64,000 bases of DNA from an uncultured Lachnospiraceae bacterium. GTDB taxonomy: Bacteria > Bacillota > Clostridia > Lachnospirales > Lachnospiraceae. Shown piece by piece: positions 20,078 through 29,708 of the stretch. A program made the position numbers and the translations under genes. The DNA lies in the NCBI GenBank assembly GCA_902760755.1, contig CACWHK010000009.1, positions 1 through 64,000 on the forward strand, in the 5' to 3' direction. The notes under the pieces were generated by a model that worked only from the letters and a program-made list of their open reading frames with translations, was not told the origin of the DNA and did no database searches. The number at the start of each line of letters is the position of its first letter. Position 1 is the stretch's first letter.

Positions 20078-20184
20078 AAGCCTTCCTTCTCCTTATGTCG
20101 ATAGTTGCCGTACCCCATGGCAGGAAAAATGCTCCGACCACAGCATAAGTATATCAAAGATTCCCTTTTTTCGGTAGTCTTTAC

Positions 20185-20213
20185 TTGCAACGTTGTTTGC
20201 AAAATGGTATACT
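20185..20213 (+). promoter_or_regulatory. purE promoter with operator-like repeat
   Basis: TTGCAA (20185-20190), a 17-nt spacer and TATACT (20208-20213). The -35 and spacer read TTGCAACGTTGTTTGCAA, which contains the palindrome CAACGTTG centred on CG, as in LacI/PurR-family operators. A purine-responsive repressor site is possible but unproven. The roughly 70-nt leader shows no purine riboswitch. Confidence 0.65.
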
Positions 20214-20283
20214 CAAACCCTATCCGAATCCACCCGCCCCAAGCGGGATTTCGGCCATTTTATCAATAACAGGAGAAAATCAA

Positions 20284-20775
20284 ATGAAAGCCAGTATCAT
20301 TATGGGATCCACCAGCGATCTCGCAAAGGTTGAACCGGCCATCGAGCTTCTGAAGAGCTTCAATGTAGAGGTTTCGGTACGGTGCCTGTCCGCACACCGG
20401 GCTGCTGCACAGCTGTCCGCATATATCAAAGAGATCAACGAAAACGGTACCGAGGTTGTGATCACCGCTGCCGGCATGGCTGCTGCCCTTCCGGGGGTTG
20501 TGGCATCCCAGACGGTCCTTCCCGTCATCGGTGTTCCCCTTTCCGGCTCCGTACTGGACGGACAGGATGCACTTTACTCGATCGTTCAGATGCCTCCGGG
20601 AATCCCGGTAGCTACAGTAGCCATCAACGGAAGCAAGAACGCTGCATGGCTTGCGTTAGAGATCATGGCCAACACCAACGCTGACCTTAAGGCGAAGCTC
20701 TGGGCAGAGCGCGACAAGATGCGTGAGGCAGCCGAGAAGGCCAACGCAGAGATCATCGCAAAGTACGAAAACTAA
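20284..20775 (+). CDS. purE: N5-carboxyaminoimidazole ribonucleotide mutase
   Basis: A 163-residue class I PurE (de novo purine synthesis, N5-CAIR to CAIR). It shows IIMGSTSDLAKVEPA at the N-terminus, the SAHRAAAQL segment with the catalytic His, AGMAAALPGVVAS, and GVPLSGSVLDGQDALYSIVQMPPG. ATG 20284 follows AACAGGAG. No other purine gene follows; purC is 4 kb away on the opposite strand. Confidence 0.96.
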   Translation: MKASIIMGSTSDLAKVEPAIELLKSFNVEVSVRCLSAHRAAAQLSAYIKEINENGTEVVITAAGMAAALPGVVASQTVLPVIGVPLSGSVLDGQDALYSIVQMPPGIPVATVAINGSKNAAWLALEIMANTNADLKAKLWAERDKMREAAEKANAEIIAKYEN

Positions 20776-20780
20776 ACAGA

Positions 20781-20838
20781 AAACGAAGAAGTCGCCCGGT
20801 ACAACATTTCACGGTTGTACCAGGCGGCTTCTTTGTTT
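20781..20838 (+). repeat. Conserved-loop hairpin, copy A (3' of purE)
   Basis: The outer stem pairs AAACGAAGAAGTCGCC with GGCGGCTTCTTTGTTT (two wobbles). The inner stem GGTACAAC (20798-20805) pairs perfectly with GTTGTACC (20814-20821) around ATTTCACG. It lies between convergent genes and ends in T-runs, so it can end purE transcription. The ACAACATTTC core is shared with the hairpins at 24391, 40681 and 51198, whose stems differ in sequence. Confidence 0.75.
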
Positions 20839-20875
20839 TTCATAATCTGCTTATTGCCAAGAGAGTGAGAGCCCA

Positions 20876-23800
20876 TCAGGACTTCGTCAGCGGATAAAAT
20901 TCCCGGATCATCCGCTCTTCAAACTGCTCTACCGGAAGCGGCCGGTCAAAATAGAATCCCTGCGCATAGTGGCAGTTGTTCTTCTGAAGAAGCTCCAGCT
21001 GCTCCTCCGTCTCGACACCCTCCACGATACACTCGATTCCCAGTTCATTTACCATGGTGATCACATTCCGGAACATGATACTGTCGACGCTGTTTCTCTC
21101 TTCCTCTTCCGTCGGCAGAAGACTCCGGTCTACCTTCAGCACATTCCATGGCAGCTCCCGGATCAGATTCAGGGAGGAATATCCGATCCCGAAATCATCC
21201 ACGGATGCAAAGATACCTTCACTCTGAAGCCCTGTCACCACACGCTTCAGATCACTGAAGGCAACGTCCGTGGTAGTCTCCGTAAGCTCTATCTCGATAC
21301 AGCTGTGCGGGACATTATGCTTATCTATGATCTTCAGCAGCTGATCCACAAGATTCCTGTTCAGCATATGCTTCCTTGACAGGTTGACGGAGATACGAAG
21401 ACTCTTTCGCCCCTGATCCATCCATCTGCGGATATCTCTGCATACATGATCCAGCATATAGAAATCCAGCTTGCAGATATCGTCCGTTTCCTCAAGTGCG
21501 GGAATAAACTCGCCCGGACTGATCATGGCTCCGTCGTGGAACCACCTGCAGAGCGCCTCCGCCCCGATCATCTCTCCGGTTCCGGTATGAACCTTCGGCT
21601 GATAGTATACCCGGAACTCCTCATTCTTTAACGCCTCCGGGAACATACGCTGCACCTTCATGGTGTTTTCCCTGGCAGAAACCAGTGATTCGTCAAAGAA
21701 GACGATCCTGTCCTTTCCACCGTGCTTTGCCGCACCATAGGCAACAATGATGAACTCCATGATCAGACCCGGATTATCAACCACCATATCCTTCGGGATC
21801 CGGTAAACACCTACACTGGTGCTGACACTTACGGTTCTTCCATCCTCCGGATCGAATACCACGGCAGCATCCATCAGATAACTGAAGATGGGACCCATCT
21901 TCTCCCGGCTGAACAACGCCACAAAGTTATCTCCTCCAAGCCGGCAGACGATTCCCTGCTCTCCCACCATTTGACGAAGGCCTTCATAGTGGTTCTTCAT
22001 CACGATATCCCCGTTCTTTCTTCCAAGCTCCTGATTCACCTGGGAGAAATGAAGGAGATTATACATCACCGCAACCATACCGCCGATCTCATTCCGGACC
22101 TTCATGATATGATTGAAGAAGCTTCTGTGATTCAGGTATCCGGCATCATCATAGTATGCCAGATCATAGACGATATCCTTCAGCCGGTTCCGGCTTACGT
22201 AGCTGAGAGTGGTCCGCATGACCAGCTCCACATTCCAGTACTCTTCATCCGTGAGAGGCTCCTCATCCGGCGCCATATACGCCGTCATGGTTGCTATGGA
22301 CATGACACTGGTCACCACCCGGAGGGAGATGACCTCCTTCCCCTCGATGCCGGTATCATAGCAGCAGAGCGTCTCGCCGCCTCCCGCCGCTTCCTCCTGG
22401 GGATTTCTGTAGAGCCTTGTAACCGCTTTGGAAAGCCGGAACATGGAAGAAATCTCGATCAGAAGACTTTCAATCTCCGGAACATGGACCTGAACATTTC
22501 CCGTAACATCCGTCATGGCGGAAACAAGCCGGATAAACAGATTGTAAAACCGAAGAGTCTTTTCATCCGTCGAAAGCTTCCGAAGGGTCTCGGTATTTCC
22601 CTGTGTCATCAGTCCCCGGATGGAATTCTTATTCACCCGCATGGCCTGATCGGCCCGGCGGAATACATCCTGAACCCGGAAGTCCAGTTCCGGATCATAG
22701 GTAGCCATGCCGTAAGCAACCGTTACATTTCCGCATTCCCTGTGGAAGATCTGGATCTCCGACAGCTTGTTGATCAGCTGCTTTCGGTTCTCATACGCCT
22801 CCCCTTCAAGAAGGATAATGAATTCATCCCCTCCGACGCGGAAGATATCACTGTCCTTAAATACTCCGCGCAGCATCATTGCCGCATCGGCGATATACTG
22901 ATCCCCGGCCTTACGCCCCTTTGTCCGGTTTACTTCCTTCAGTCCGTTCACATTACAGATCAGCAGGGCAAATGTAACACCCTCTTCGTTTTCGATCCTG
23001 CTGTCCAGGCTCATTTCCGACTGGACATAGAATCTCTTATTACTCAGGCCCGTCAGCATATCCTTATTCAGGATATTGCTTGCACTTCCAACTACAGCCT
23101 CGAACTCCTGAGCCTTTTTGCTCGCATCACTCACACTCGCGACCGCGATGACGATATGATCGGAATCCTCCATGGGACGGATTGCAAACAGTGCATAAAA
23201 TCCGACTTTTCCTTCCTGCACCAGCCTGTAACGAAGGAACAGTTTTCCGTTGTCCTTCAGGGCATTCAGAAGGCTCTCCTTCTGCAGAGCTACTGACAAC
23301 GCGGGATAGTCCTCCGGGTGGACGTCCCTTATCATCGTGTTCGCGGAATCCAGGAAGAAATCCGTTCCCTTTTCACCGGAGCCAAGCCTGGACTCCTTTG
23401 CATTCAGCTCGGTATAATCATTGGTATTAACGTCGATCCGATAGATCACCTCATATCTTTGTGCCAGTGCAAGAGCGATCTCGTTGAACATCCGGCTTTC
23501 CGATGTGATTTCTTCCTCATGCCGGACCTGTTCATCCATATTACGAACTGCGACCACCAGATGCTTACTGTCCGTGACTCGCCGGAAGGCCAGAATCCGA
23601 AGATACTGAATACGTCCGTCAAGAACCTGCCGGTAATCTATGATATGGCTGTTCGTTTCATCCAGAAACTGCAGAAGATTCTCTTTACCAAGCTCCCGCC
23701 GAAGCTTCTCCCGGTCCTCCGGATGGATGTGTTTCTCGATATCCTCCTGTACATTTCGGAAGAAATCCTCCCCCTCATTGGCATAGCCAAGATCCGAAAA

Positions 23801-24322
23801 GCTACGGCTGGACCAGTATTCCGTGTACCTTCCGGTTTCGATATCGATATAATAGATTGCCTCAAACAGACTGCCCAGAGACTTGGCAATCTCGCCGAAA
23901 ATCACCTGTTCCCGGTTCTCTTCCAGCTCCTGCCGGGTCTGTTTATCCACATTCTGTACGCCGATGATAATATCATCGTTATACATGCGAATGGTCTTCA
24001 GATAGTAATACTTCGGTTCATTATTGATATTCAGTCGATACCGAAGGTCAAAGGACTTCCCGTTCTTCAGCGCCTCCTCAACCTGTTCCTTCCGGAACGC
24101 CCGAAGAAATGTTCCCTGATCCTCCGGCCATACCAGCTCCCTGCAGTTACGGACCGTGCTTTCATAAAAACTGTCACCGGAAGAACGGACCACCAGTTCT
24201 TTATCGGCACCCTCCGCGGAGTACTCCACATAACTGTCGTCCTTCGAATCGATCACATAGATACTTTCATAGTCATTGGCAAGCGCAAGTGCCATTTCGG
24301 AAAAAGATACGTTCTTCGACAT
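20876..24322 (-). CDS. Cytoplasmic PAS-GGDEF-(GGDNF)-EAL c-di-GMP protein
   Basis: An 1148-residue protein with no membrane segments. Three repeated PAS-like sensor modules occupy about 1-130, 140-270 and 280-405; each begins with an xEIALALAxxYExIY-type helix. An intact GGDEF domain follows (RVGGDEF; K instead of R in the usual I-site). A second, degenerate one carries RLGGDNF. The EAL domain (about 900-1140) keeps GAEALCRW, ELTETT, DDFGIGYSS and VEGVETEEQL, so phosphodiesterase activity is likely. The architecture suggests a ligand- or redox-gated enzyme that can make or break c-di-GMP. It starts at ATG with its own extended -10 promoter and is monocistronic. Confidence 0.92.
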   Translation of the reverse strand: MSKNVSFSEMALALANDYESIYVIDSKDDSYVEYSAEGADKELVVRSSGDSFYESTVRNCRELVWPEDQGTFLRAFRKEQVEEALKNGKSFDLRYRLNINNEPKYYYLKTIRMYNDDIIIGVQNVDKQTRQELEENREQVIFGEIAKSLGSLFEAIYYIDIETGRYTEYWSSRSFSDLGYANEGEDFFRNVQEDIEKHIHPEDREKLRRELGKENLLQFLDETNSHIIDYRQVLDGRIQYLRILAFRRVTDSKHLVVAVRNMDEQVRHEEEITSESRMFNEIALALAQRYEVIYRIDVNTNDYTELNAKESRLGSGEKGTDFFLDSANTMIRDVHPEDYPALSVALQKESLLNALKDNGKLFLRYRLVQEGKVGFYALFAIRPMEDSDHIVIAVASVSDASKKAQEFEAVVGSASNILNKDMLTGLSNKRFYVQSEMSLDSRIENEEGVTFALLICNVNGLKEVNRTKGRKAGDQYIADAAMMLRGVFKDSDIFRVGGDEFIILLEGEAYENRKQLINKLSEIQIFHRECGNVTVAYGMATYDPELDFRVQDVFRRADQAMRVNKNSIRGLMTQGNTETLRKLSTDEKTLRFYNLFIRLVSAMTDVTGNVQVHVPEIESLLIEISSMFRLSKAVTRLYRNPQEEAAGGGETLCCYDTGIEGKEVISLRVVTSVMSIATMTAYMAPDEEPLTDEEYWNVELVMRTTLSYVSRNRLKDIVYDLAYYDDAGYLNHRSFFNHIMKVRNEIGGMVAVMYNLLHFSQVNQELGRKNGDIVMKNHYEGLRQMVGEQGIVCRLGGDNFVALFSREKMGPIFSYLMDAAVVFDPEDGRTVSVSTSVGVYRIPKDMVVDNPGLIMEFIIVAYGAAKHGGKDRIVFFDESLVSARENTMKVQRMFPEALKNEEFRVYYQPKVHTGTGEMIGAEALCRWFHDGAMISPGEFIPALEETDDICKLDFYMLDHVCRDIRRWMDQGRKSLRISVNLSRKHMLNRNLVDQLLKIIDKHNVPHSCIEIELTETTTDVAFSDLKRVVTGLQSEGIFASVDDFGIGYSSLNLIRELPWNVLKVDRSLLPTEEEERNSVDSIMFRNVITMVNELGIECIVEGVETEEQLELLQKNNCHYAQGFYFDRPLPVEQFEERMIREFYPLTKS

Positions 24323-24357
24323 AGGATCACCTCATTTACCCGTCAATAGCTAGTTTT

Positions 24358-24385
24358 ATTATAACAAAAACAGGCGCAAAACGCC
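24358..24385 (-). promoter_or_regulatory. Extended -10 promoter of the PAS-GGDEF-EAL gene
   Basis: The minus strand reads TGTTATAAT (TATAAT at 24358-24363 with the TGn extension). No good -35 hexamer is found at 16-18 nt, consistent with an extended -10 promoter. A small palindrome, GGCG(TTTTG)CGCC, lies just upstream at 24373-24385. Confidence 0.55.
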
Positions 24386-24390
24386 ATAAA

Positions 24391-24450
24391 AAAAGGAAGG
24401 CCGGAGGGCACAACATTTTTCATGGTGTACTCTTCGGCCTTCTTTTTTTT
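24391..24450 (+). repeat. Conserved-loop hairpin, copy B (3' of purC)
   Basis: The outer stem is AAGGAAGGCCG with CGGCCTTCTTT, flanked by A-runs on the left and T-runs on the right, so it works as a terminator in both orientations and ends purC on the minus strand. The apical part reads GCACAACATTTTTCATGGTGTAC and matches copies A, C and D. A C/A and an A/G mismatch occur at the same places where copy C has mismatches. Confidence 0.75.
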
Positions 24451-24457
24451 TAACAAT

Positions 24458-25339
24458 TTATGCAAGGGGTTTTCCCGTGATCATCTCATAAGCCTGGAGA
24501 TACTTCTCGATGGTCTTATCCACGATCTCCTGCGGCAGGAACCAGTTCGATGGCTCCTCCTTATTCTCATCGGACTTCAGCCAGTCCCGTGCAAACTGCT
24601 TATCGAAGGAGGGCTGTCCGTGACCGGGCTCGTAACCCTCTGCCGGCCAGAACCGGGAGGAATCCGGTGTCAGCATCTCATCACCCAACACGATCTCTCC
24701 GTTCTCATCCAGACCGAACTCGAACTTGGTATCCGCAATGATGATGCCTCGGGTCAGTGCATAATCCGCACACTTCTTATAAAGAGCGATGGTGTAGTCA
24801 CGCAGCTTCTCTGCATACTCCTCACCCTTGCCCGGGAACTCCTTCTCCAGCACTTCGATAGAACGCTCATAGGATATATTCTCATCATGGTCCCCAATCT
24901 CTGCCTTCGTGGACGGGGTGTAGATCGGTTCAGGCAGCTTGTCGGACTCGATCAGGCCCTCGGGAAGTGTGATCCCGCAAACGGTCCCGTTCTCCTTGTA
25001 GCTTGCCCAGCCGGAGCCTGTGATGTAACCGCGCACGATGCACTCGATGGGAAGCATGGTCAGCTTCTTGCACATCATGGAGTTGCCGTCGAACTGTGGC
25101 TGCTGAAAGAATTCCGGCATATCCTTCACATCCGCCGAGATCATGTGATTCGGCAGGATATCACTTGTCATATCAAACCAGAACCGGGACATCTGTGTCA
25201 GCACGGTTCCCTTCTTCACGATCTTATTCTTCAGGATCACGTCGTAGCAGCTGATACGGTCGGTTGCAACCATGATCAGGCTGTCGCCGTTATCGTAAAT
25301 CTCACGTACCTTACCTTCTTTGATCGGTTTCATTTCCAT
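24458..25339 (-). CDS. purC: SAICAR synthase
   Basis: A 293-residue phosphoribosylaminoimidazole-succinocarboxamide synthase. It shows EGKVREIYDNGD near the start, ATDRISCYDV, MIPIECIVRGYITGSG-type motif (LPIECIVRGYITGSGW) and the C-terminal ADTKFEFG with DEMLTPDSSRFW. ATG 25339 is chosen because GGAGGAG lies 7 nt upstream; the open frame extends further up but without family similarity. Confidence 0.96.
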   Translation of the reverse strand: MEMKPIKEGKVREIYDNGDSLIMVATDRISCYDVILKNKIVKKGTVLTQMSRFWFDMTSDILPNHMISADVKDMPEFFQQPQFDGNSMMCKKLTMLPIECIVRGYITGSGWASYKENGTVCGITLPEGLIESDKLPEPIYTPSTKAEIGDHDENISYERSIEVLEKEFPGKGEEYAEKLRDYTIALYKKCADYALTRGIIIADTKFEFGLDENGEIVLGDEMLTPDSSRFWPAEGYEPGHGQPSFDKQFARDWLKSDENKEEPSNWFLPQEIVDKTIEKYLQAYEMITGKPLA

Positions 25340-25365
25340 GGATCTTCTCCTCCTTATGATAGGAA

Positions 25366-25426
25366 ATATGGGTGCCTCCTCTCGGAAACACCCATATAGA
25401 ATAAATGATTTGTTCTTGAAAATCAA
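25366..25426 (-). promoter_or_regulatory. purC promoter with inverted repeat at the start of transcription
   Basis: TTGATT (25421-25426), a 17-nt spacer and TATTCT (25398-25403) on the minus strand. Immediately downstream ATATGGGTG and CACCCATAT (25366-25397) form a 9-bp inverted repeat with a 14-nt spacer. It overlaps the expected transcription start and could be an operator; it may also terminate the upstream wall-protein transcript. Confidence 0.5.
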
Positions 25427-25460
25427 GGGGCAGTTCCGTTTTTCCCGCCCGATCCTGATC

Positions 25461-27806
25461 TTACTCCGATTCCGATGTACCCGGGGTTCCCGGCTCACTC
25501 TTTCGGTCATAGATCAGGAACGATCCCGGCGCAACGTTCGTATTCGCATCGATGCCCATGGCCTCAGCCTCATCCATGGTTATGGTGATCTGATCCAGAA
25601 GGTCCTCCGTACTTAGGTACACCTTCTTTCCGTTCTCCTTGTAGTAAATGGAGTAATAATTCTCCGGTACGAACTGGCTTGCCTTCCAGCATAGACTTTC
25701 CGCATCATACGTAAATGTGGTATACCCCGGCCAGCATCCGGTCGCTGCATCATATCCGTACTCCTCCACCGTCCGTTCCTTCGTCACGTTGGAACCGTCC
25801 TCCATCTTGCTACGATAGCAGTAATACTGCTTTCCGTCCTCCGGCAGACGGATTGATACATTCCTGAAAGTCAGAGACGGCTGAACATTTTCCACGGTAT
25901 CCGCGAGGGTTGCACCCGGATAATAATACTCATACTTGTTATAATAGCGCCCCTCAAACCAGGTGTTGTACATGTAACCTACATTTCCCATATAGGATGC
26001 ACCCTCGGTGGTCGCACCGTTGTCATAGAGATAGGTGTACCCGGTTGCAGAGCCTCCGAAAATGGAGGTGATCAGCTGGATCCTGACATAGGATCCTTCC
26101 CCCACCGTTTTCCGGATCGTTGCCCAGGTAAGCCGCGGAATGGTCTTTCCCGCATCCGTATCCACGGTCAGTGCACCATATTCCCGGATCCTTTTCGGTA
26201 GATCCGTCATGTTGATCTTTGTTGCCGCATCCTTTCCGGAGCCGTCAAAAAGAAATGTGTACAGGATCTGATCCTGATTGATTCCCTGTCCGCCGCCATT
26301 TCCCTGTCCGCCATATGATTTGGTTGTCCCCTGATAGGTGATGTCCACCAGCCAGTGGGAAGAGGAATTACTTGCTGTAGTCACGCCGGAATCCAGGCGC
26401 TTTGCCACGGCCGAAAGCTCTCCCGGGAATCCCACGGAATCCAGCCGGTACGGGTACAGAGCCGAGATAAACATGGACTTATTATCCCGTCGTCCGTAAG
26501 GCTCCTGAATATAGTATCTTTGATCCACATGCGGTGAGGAAGAGATTCCGTAATACGGATAGGCTTCGCTCTTGTAGAGATCTCCGAGAACATACACCCC
26601 GCTGTAGAGGCAGATGCTTCCGAGTCCCGTCTGTACCGCATCCATTTTATCAAAGAACGCTGTTTTACCCTTTGCATAGGTGTCGATCAGATAATCCACA
26701 TCATCCATCACCTTTGCAACCTTGATCTTCGTATCCGTCTCTTCCGTCACATAGTTTTTCCGGTAGGTGGTTTCCCCTGTCGTAATGTTATAGACCGGAG
26801 TAGTCCCCGTCACTCTTCGCTGCACCAGGCAGAGCTCTCCTCCGTCCGTGTAAGATCCGGACGCGATAAAACCGCTCTTCACTCGGAGTGTTGATGCATT
26901 GACATATTTCACATCCTCATATTTCGAGCTGACAGGAGCGATGCTTCCGTCCGATTCACTGTAGACCGTATCATGATCCACGAAGCTGAAGCTATCCGGA
27001 TCAGGGTTATCCGTCTGAATAAAAAAGAAATCATTAAAAGGTTCCAGAAGCGGCGTTACCATGTAGGTAAAGCTCGTATCGATGGCCGTGATTTCCTGTG
27101 CAGACACTGCCGTCTTTGTTGCCCCTGCATGCATCACCACCTTATCATTCTTCACCCAGGCTCCGTCCTTATTCACCTTTGCCCCGTCCACGGTGGTATT
27201 GGTCACCAGGTAACCCTTGTTGTTAAAGTAATAGCAGACCTGATCGATCCAGAGCCAGCGGGATTTCGGATACCAGCCGGACTGGTCGATAAAATACCAG
27301 CCGTTCTTATCCCTGCGCCAGACCGCCTTCCCATCTCTGCCGTCCCAGGTTCCGTCCTTTTTCATCCAATAGCCGTCGATATACTCTTCGGCAGCCATGG
27401 ATCCGTCCTTTCGGAATGCATACCATTTCCCCGAAAGCTTCTTCCAGCCGGTAGCCATGGTCCCGTTCGGATTCAGATAGTACCAGTTGCTCTTCCACTG
27501 CTTCCACTTCTTTGTCTGGACCACGCCGTTGGTTCCGATGAAGCACCAGCTGCTTCCATCCTTCGCCCAGCCGGTCTGAAGGAGCCCCTTCGAATCAAAG
27601 CAGTACCATTTCCCGGAAAGCTTCTTCCATCCGGTGGTAAGCTTTCCGGTCTCACCGTAGAAGCTGACCCCCTCCGATGTCTGAACCCAGCCGAGGTTTT
27701 CCTCCGCTGCATACGCAGGGATCTTCGGTGCCGTAGTCAGTGCGCCGAGAAGGACCGCAGCAAAAAGAGTCTTCGCGATCCACGTTCTTTGTCGTTTTCC
27801 GATCAT
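25461..27806 (-). CDS. Secreted cell-wall-binding repeat protein
   Basis: A 781-residue exported protein. A signal peptide covers about 1-33 (ends PAYAA). Residues ~38-235 hold about eight choline/cell-wall-binding repeats (for example GWKKLSGKWYCFDSKGLLQTGW). The remaining ~540 residues match nothing I recognise; they are Tyr/Ser/Thr-rich with predicted beta structure and a VDITYQGTTKSYGGQGNGGG segment. Probably attached non-covalently to teichoic or wall polysaccharide. GGAGGGG lies 5 nt before ATG and 16 nt separate it from the DUF2130 gene upstream, so it is likely the last gene of that operon. Confidence 0.8.
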   Translation of the reverse strand: MIGKRQRTWIAKTLFAAVLLGALTTAPKIPAYAAEENLGWVQTSEGVSFYGETGKLTTGWKKLSGKWYCFDSKGLLQTGWAKDGSSWCFIGTNGVVQTKKWKQWKSNWYYLNPNGTMATGWKKLSGKWYAFRKDGSMAAEEYIDGYWMKKDGTWDGRDGKAVWRRDKNGWYFIDQSGWYPKSRWLWIDQVCYYFNNKGYLVTNTTVDGAKVNKDGAWVKNDKVVMHAGATKTAVSAQEITAIDTSFTYMVTPLLEPFNDFFFIQTDNPDPDSFSFVDHDTVYSESDGSIAPVSSKYEDVKYVNASTLRVKSGFIASGSYTDGGELCLVQRRVTGTTPVYNITTGETTYRKNYVTEETDTKIKVAKVMDDVDYLIDTYAKGKTAFFDKMDAVQTGLGSICLYSGVYVLGDLYKSEAYPYYGISSSPHVDQRYYIQEPYGRRDNKSMFISALYPYRLDSVGFPGELSAVAKRLDSGVTTASNSSSHWLVDITYQGTTKSYGGQGNGGGQGINQDQILYTFLFDGSGKDAATKINMTDLPKRIREYGALTVDTDAGKTIPRLTWATIRKTVGEGSYVRIQLITSIFGGSATGYTYLYDNGATTEGASYMGNVGYMYNTWFEGRYYNKYEYYYPGATLADTVENVQPSLTFRNVSIRLPEDGKQYYCYRSKMEDGSNVTKERTVEEYGYDAATGCWPGYTTFTYDAESLCWKASQFVPENYYSIYYKENGKKVYLSTEDLLDQITITMDEAEAMGIDANTNVAPGSFLIYDRKSEPGTPGTSESE

Positions 27807-27822
27807 GCGTCCCCTCCAAATC

Positions 27823-29169
27823 CTATGAATTCTTTATATCCACCCCTGCCTCGGTAAACTTCTCCTGCATGGTGGGGTTGTTTTTTGTCAGCTTCTTGAT
27901 GGTCAGATCCTCCAGCTTGTTATTGGCAAGCCGAAGCTGGTTATCCGATGCCTGAAGCTCGTCCCGCACCTTCTGCAGGTGCTGGATGGTTTTTTCGATC
28001 TCATCGATGGCATTCGAGAACCGCTTATTTGCCAGAGCGTAGTTCCGCGAGAACTTATCCTTAAAGTCCAGAAGGGAGGCTTCGAAGTTGGAAACGTCCA
28101 CATTTCTGTTACGGATCTCCATCAGCTCCTTCTTCACCTGCATGGTGTCCCCTGCCGCGTTTCGCAGCATGGAAATGATGGGAATAAAGAACTGGGGCCG
28201 GATCACGTACATCTTCGGATAGAGATGGGACACATCCACGATGCCCGTATTGTAGTAATCGTTGTCACTCTCCAGCATGGATACCAGCACCGCATACTCG
28301 CACCTTTTCTCGGTCCGGTCCTTATCCAGCTCCTTCAGAAAGTCCTCATTCTTATGCTTCGTGGCAGTCTGATCCGCTTCGTTCTTCATCTCAAACATGA
28401 TGGAGATATACTCCACCCCATCCACGTAATCCCGGAAGATATAATCTCCCTTGCTGCCGGACCGTGCATCATTGTCCTTCCCGAACTCCGCAGTCCGAAA
28501 GCCGGTGGCACGGAGCTTATTGAACTCCATCTCACAGTGCTGTTCCAGACTCTCTCCGATCATCTTCGTGGACTGACGAAGTTTGAAATCCTTGTACTGC
28601 TCGATCTGTTCATCCTTCATACGGAGCTCCTGCTCATGGGCCTGACGGACGCTTTCCTCCTTCAGGCGAAACTCCATATCCTTCTTTTCCATCTCATTTC
28701 GGAGGGTTCGGATCTCATCCTCCTTCTCACGGATCGCATCCTTTACGGCGATTTCGCTGTCACGGTCCTTTCCCTGCAGCTTTGTTTCCAGAGCTGTGAT
28801 CTTAGCGGCATTCTCCGCGTTTACGGCCTGGAGCTTTGCAGATGCATCCGCATTCACTGCCTGCAGCTTCGCAGCCGCCTCTGCATTTGCAGCCTGCAGC
28901 TTCGCAGCCGCCTCGGTGGCTGCCAGCTTCTCTCTTGCTTCCGCAGCCAGCAGCTTCTCATGCAGCTCTGCGATCTGCTGCTGCAGTACCTCACGGGTCT
29001 GCATCACGGCCTTCTCCAGCTGTGTCTCCTGCTTCTCCTCCAGCTGCTTCTTATTTTCCTCCACCAGACGCTGGAATTCCTGATTCCTCACCTGATCTAC
29101 GATCTCTGCATAGCTGGACTCATCAATGGTAAACTGTGTCCCGCACTTGGGGCATACGATATATTCCAT
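27823..29169 (-). CDS. DUF2130 domain protein with zinc-ribbon start and long coiled coil
   Basis: A 448-residue protein. Residues 5-14 have CPKCGTQF, a partial zinc-ribbon-like pair. Residues ~25-205 are a strong coiled coil including an internal repeat of AAAKLQAVNA type. The C-terminal ~230 residues (from DFKLRQSTKMIGESLEQHCE) fit DUF2130, which has a nuclease-like core pattern (GSKGDYIFRDYVDGVEYISIMFEMKNE). Function is not established; a DNA-related role is inferred by fold resemblance only. ATG 29169 follows GAGGAG; the open frame extends to 29220 but overlaps the previous gene. Confidence 0.75.
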   Translation of the reverse strand: MEYIVCPKCGTQFTIDESSYAEIVDQVRNQEFQRLVEENKKQLEEKQETQLEKAVMQTREVLQQQIAELHEKLLAAEAREKLAATEAAAKLQAANAEAAAKLQAVNADASAKLQAVNAENAAKITALETKLQGKDRDSEIAVKDAIREKEDEIRTLRNEMEKKDMEFRLKEESVRQAHEQELRMKDEQIEQYKDFKLRQSTKMIGESLEQHCEMEFNKLRATGFRTAEFGKDNDARSGSKGDYIFRDYVDGVEYISIMFEMKNEADQTATKHKNEDFLKELDKDRTEKRCEYAVLVSMLESDNDYYNTGIVDVSHLYPKMYVIRPQFFIPIISMLRNAAGDTMQVKKELMEIRNRNVDVSNFEASLLDFKDKFSRNYALANKRFSNAIDEIEKTIQHLQKVRDELQASDNQLRLANNKLEDLTIKKLTKNNPTMQEKFTEAGVDIKNS

Positions 29170-29207
29170 CTCGTATCTCCTCTTCTTTTTTACGCTTCCT
29201 TCTCCAC

Positions 29208-29708
29208 TCATGCAGACCAAAGTCTGCGGATCCTCTTCATTCGTTCATTCTCCACATGCCACACCTTCCGGATCGGCCAGGGGAGATCCAGGATGTAGTC
29301 CCGGTCCTCCTTAGACAGCTTCTCCAGTTCAAAGAGAAACCTGTCTCTGTCAGCGTACAGCCGGTATCCGAAGTTCACCTCCACATAGCTTTGCTCAGGA
29401 ACCGCAACCTCCTCCACCACCTGACGCATGGAGGTTTTTCCGTAGGGCCCATGCTCCTGCACATAACGCACCCTGCGTGTGGTTCCGGGCACCGGCTCCG
29501 TCAGGCTGATCACACCTGCATCCAGATAATGCCTCCACACCAAATCAGCCACGATTTCCTTCTTTGTAGGAAATGCCAGCCGCCCTGTGATCTCCGTTAC
29601 GGTCATGCCCGCATCCGCCATATGCCGGATTGCATCTCCGCTGGCAAAATCATTTATAAAACCGGAAAGCGTTTGTTGAAATGTTTGATTCTGCTCCATA
29701 GTCGTCAC
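29208..29708 (-). CDS. Unknown 166-residue protein
   Basis: I do not recognise this protein. It is soluble, acidic to neutral and rich in Arg, Glu and aromatic residues. The N-terminal part (DAIRHMADAGMTVTEITGRLAFPTKKEIVADLVWRH) could be a helix-turn-helix. It may start at GTG 29708, overlapping the stop of the solute-binding protein gene by 4 nt, or at ATG 29699. The tight coupling argues it belongs to the signalling operon that begins at 32492. Confidence 0.6.
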   Translation of the reverse strand: MTTMEQNQTFQQTLSGFINDFASGDAIRHMADAGMTVTEITGRLAFPTKKEIVADLVWRHYLDAGVISLTEPVPGTTRRVRYVQEHGPYGKTSMRQVVEEVAVPEQSYVEVNFGYRLYADRDRFLFELEKLSKEDRDYILDLPWPIRKVWHVENERMKRIRRLWSA

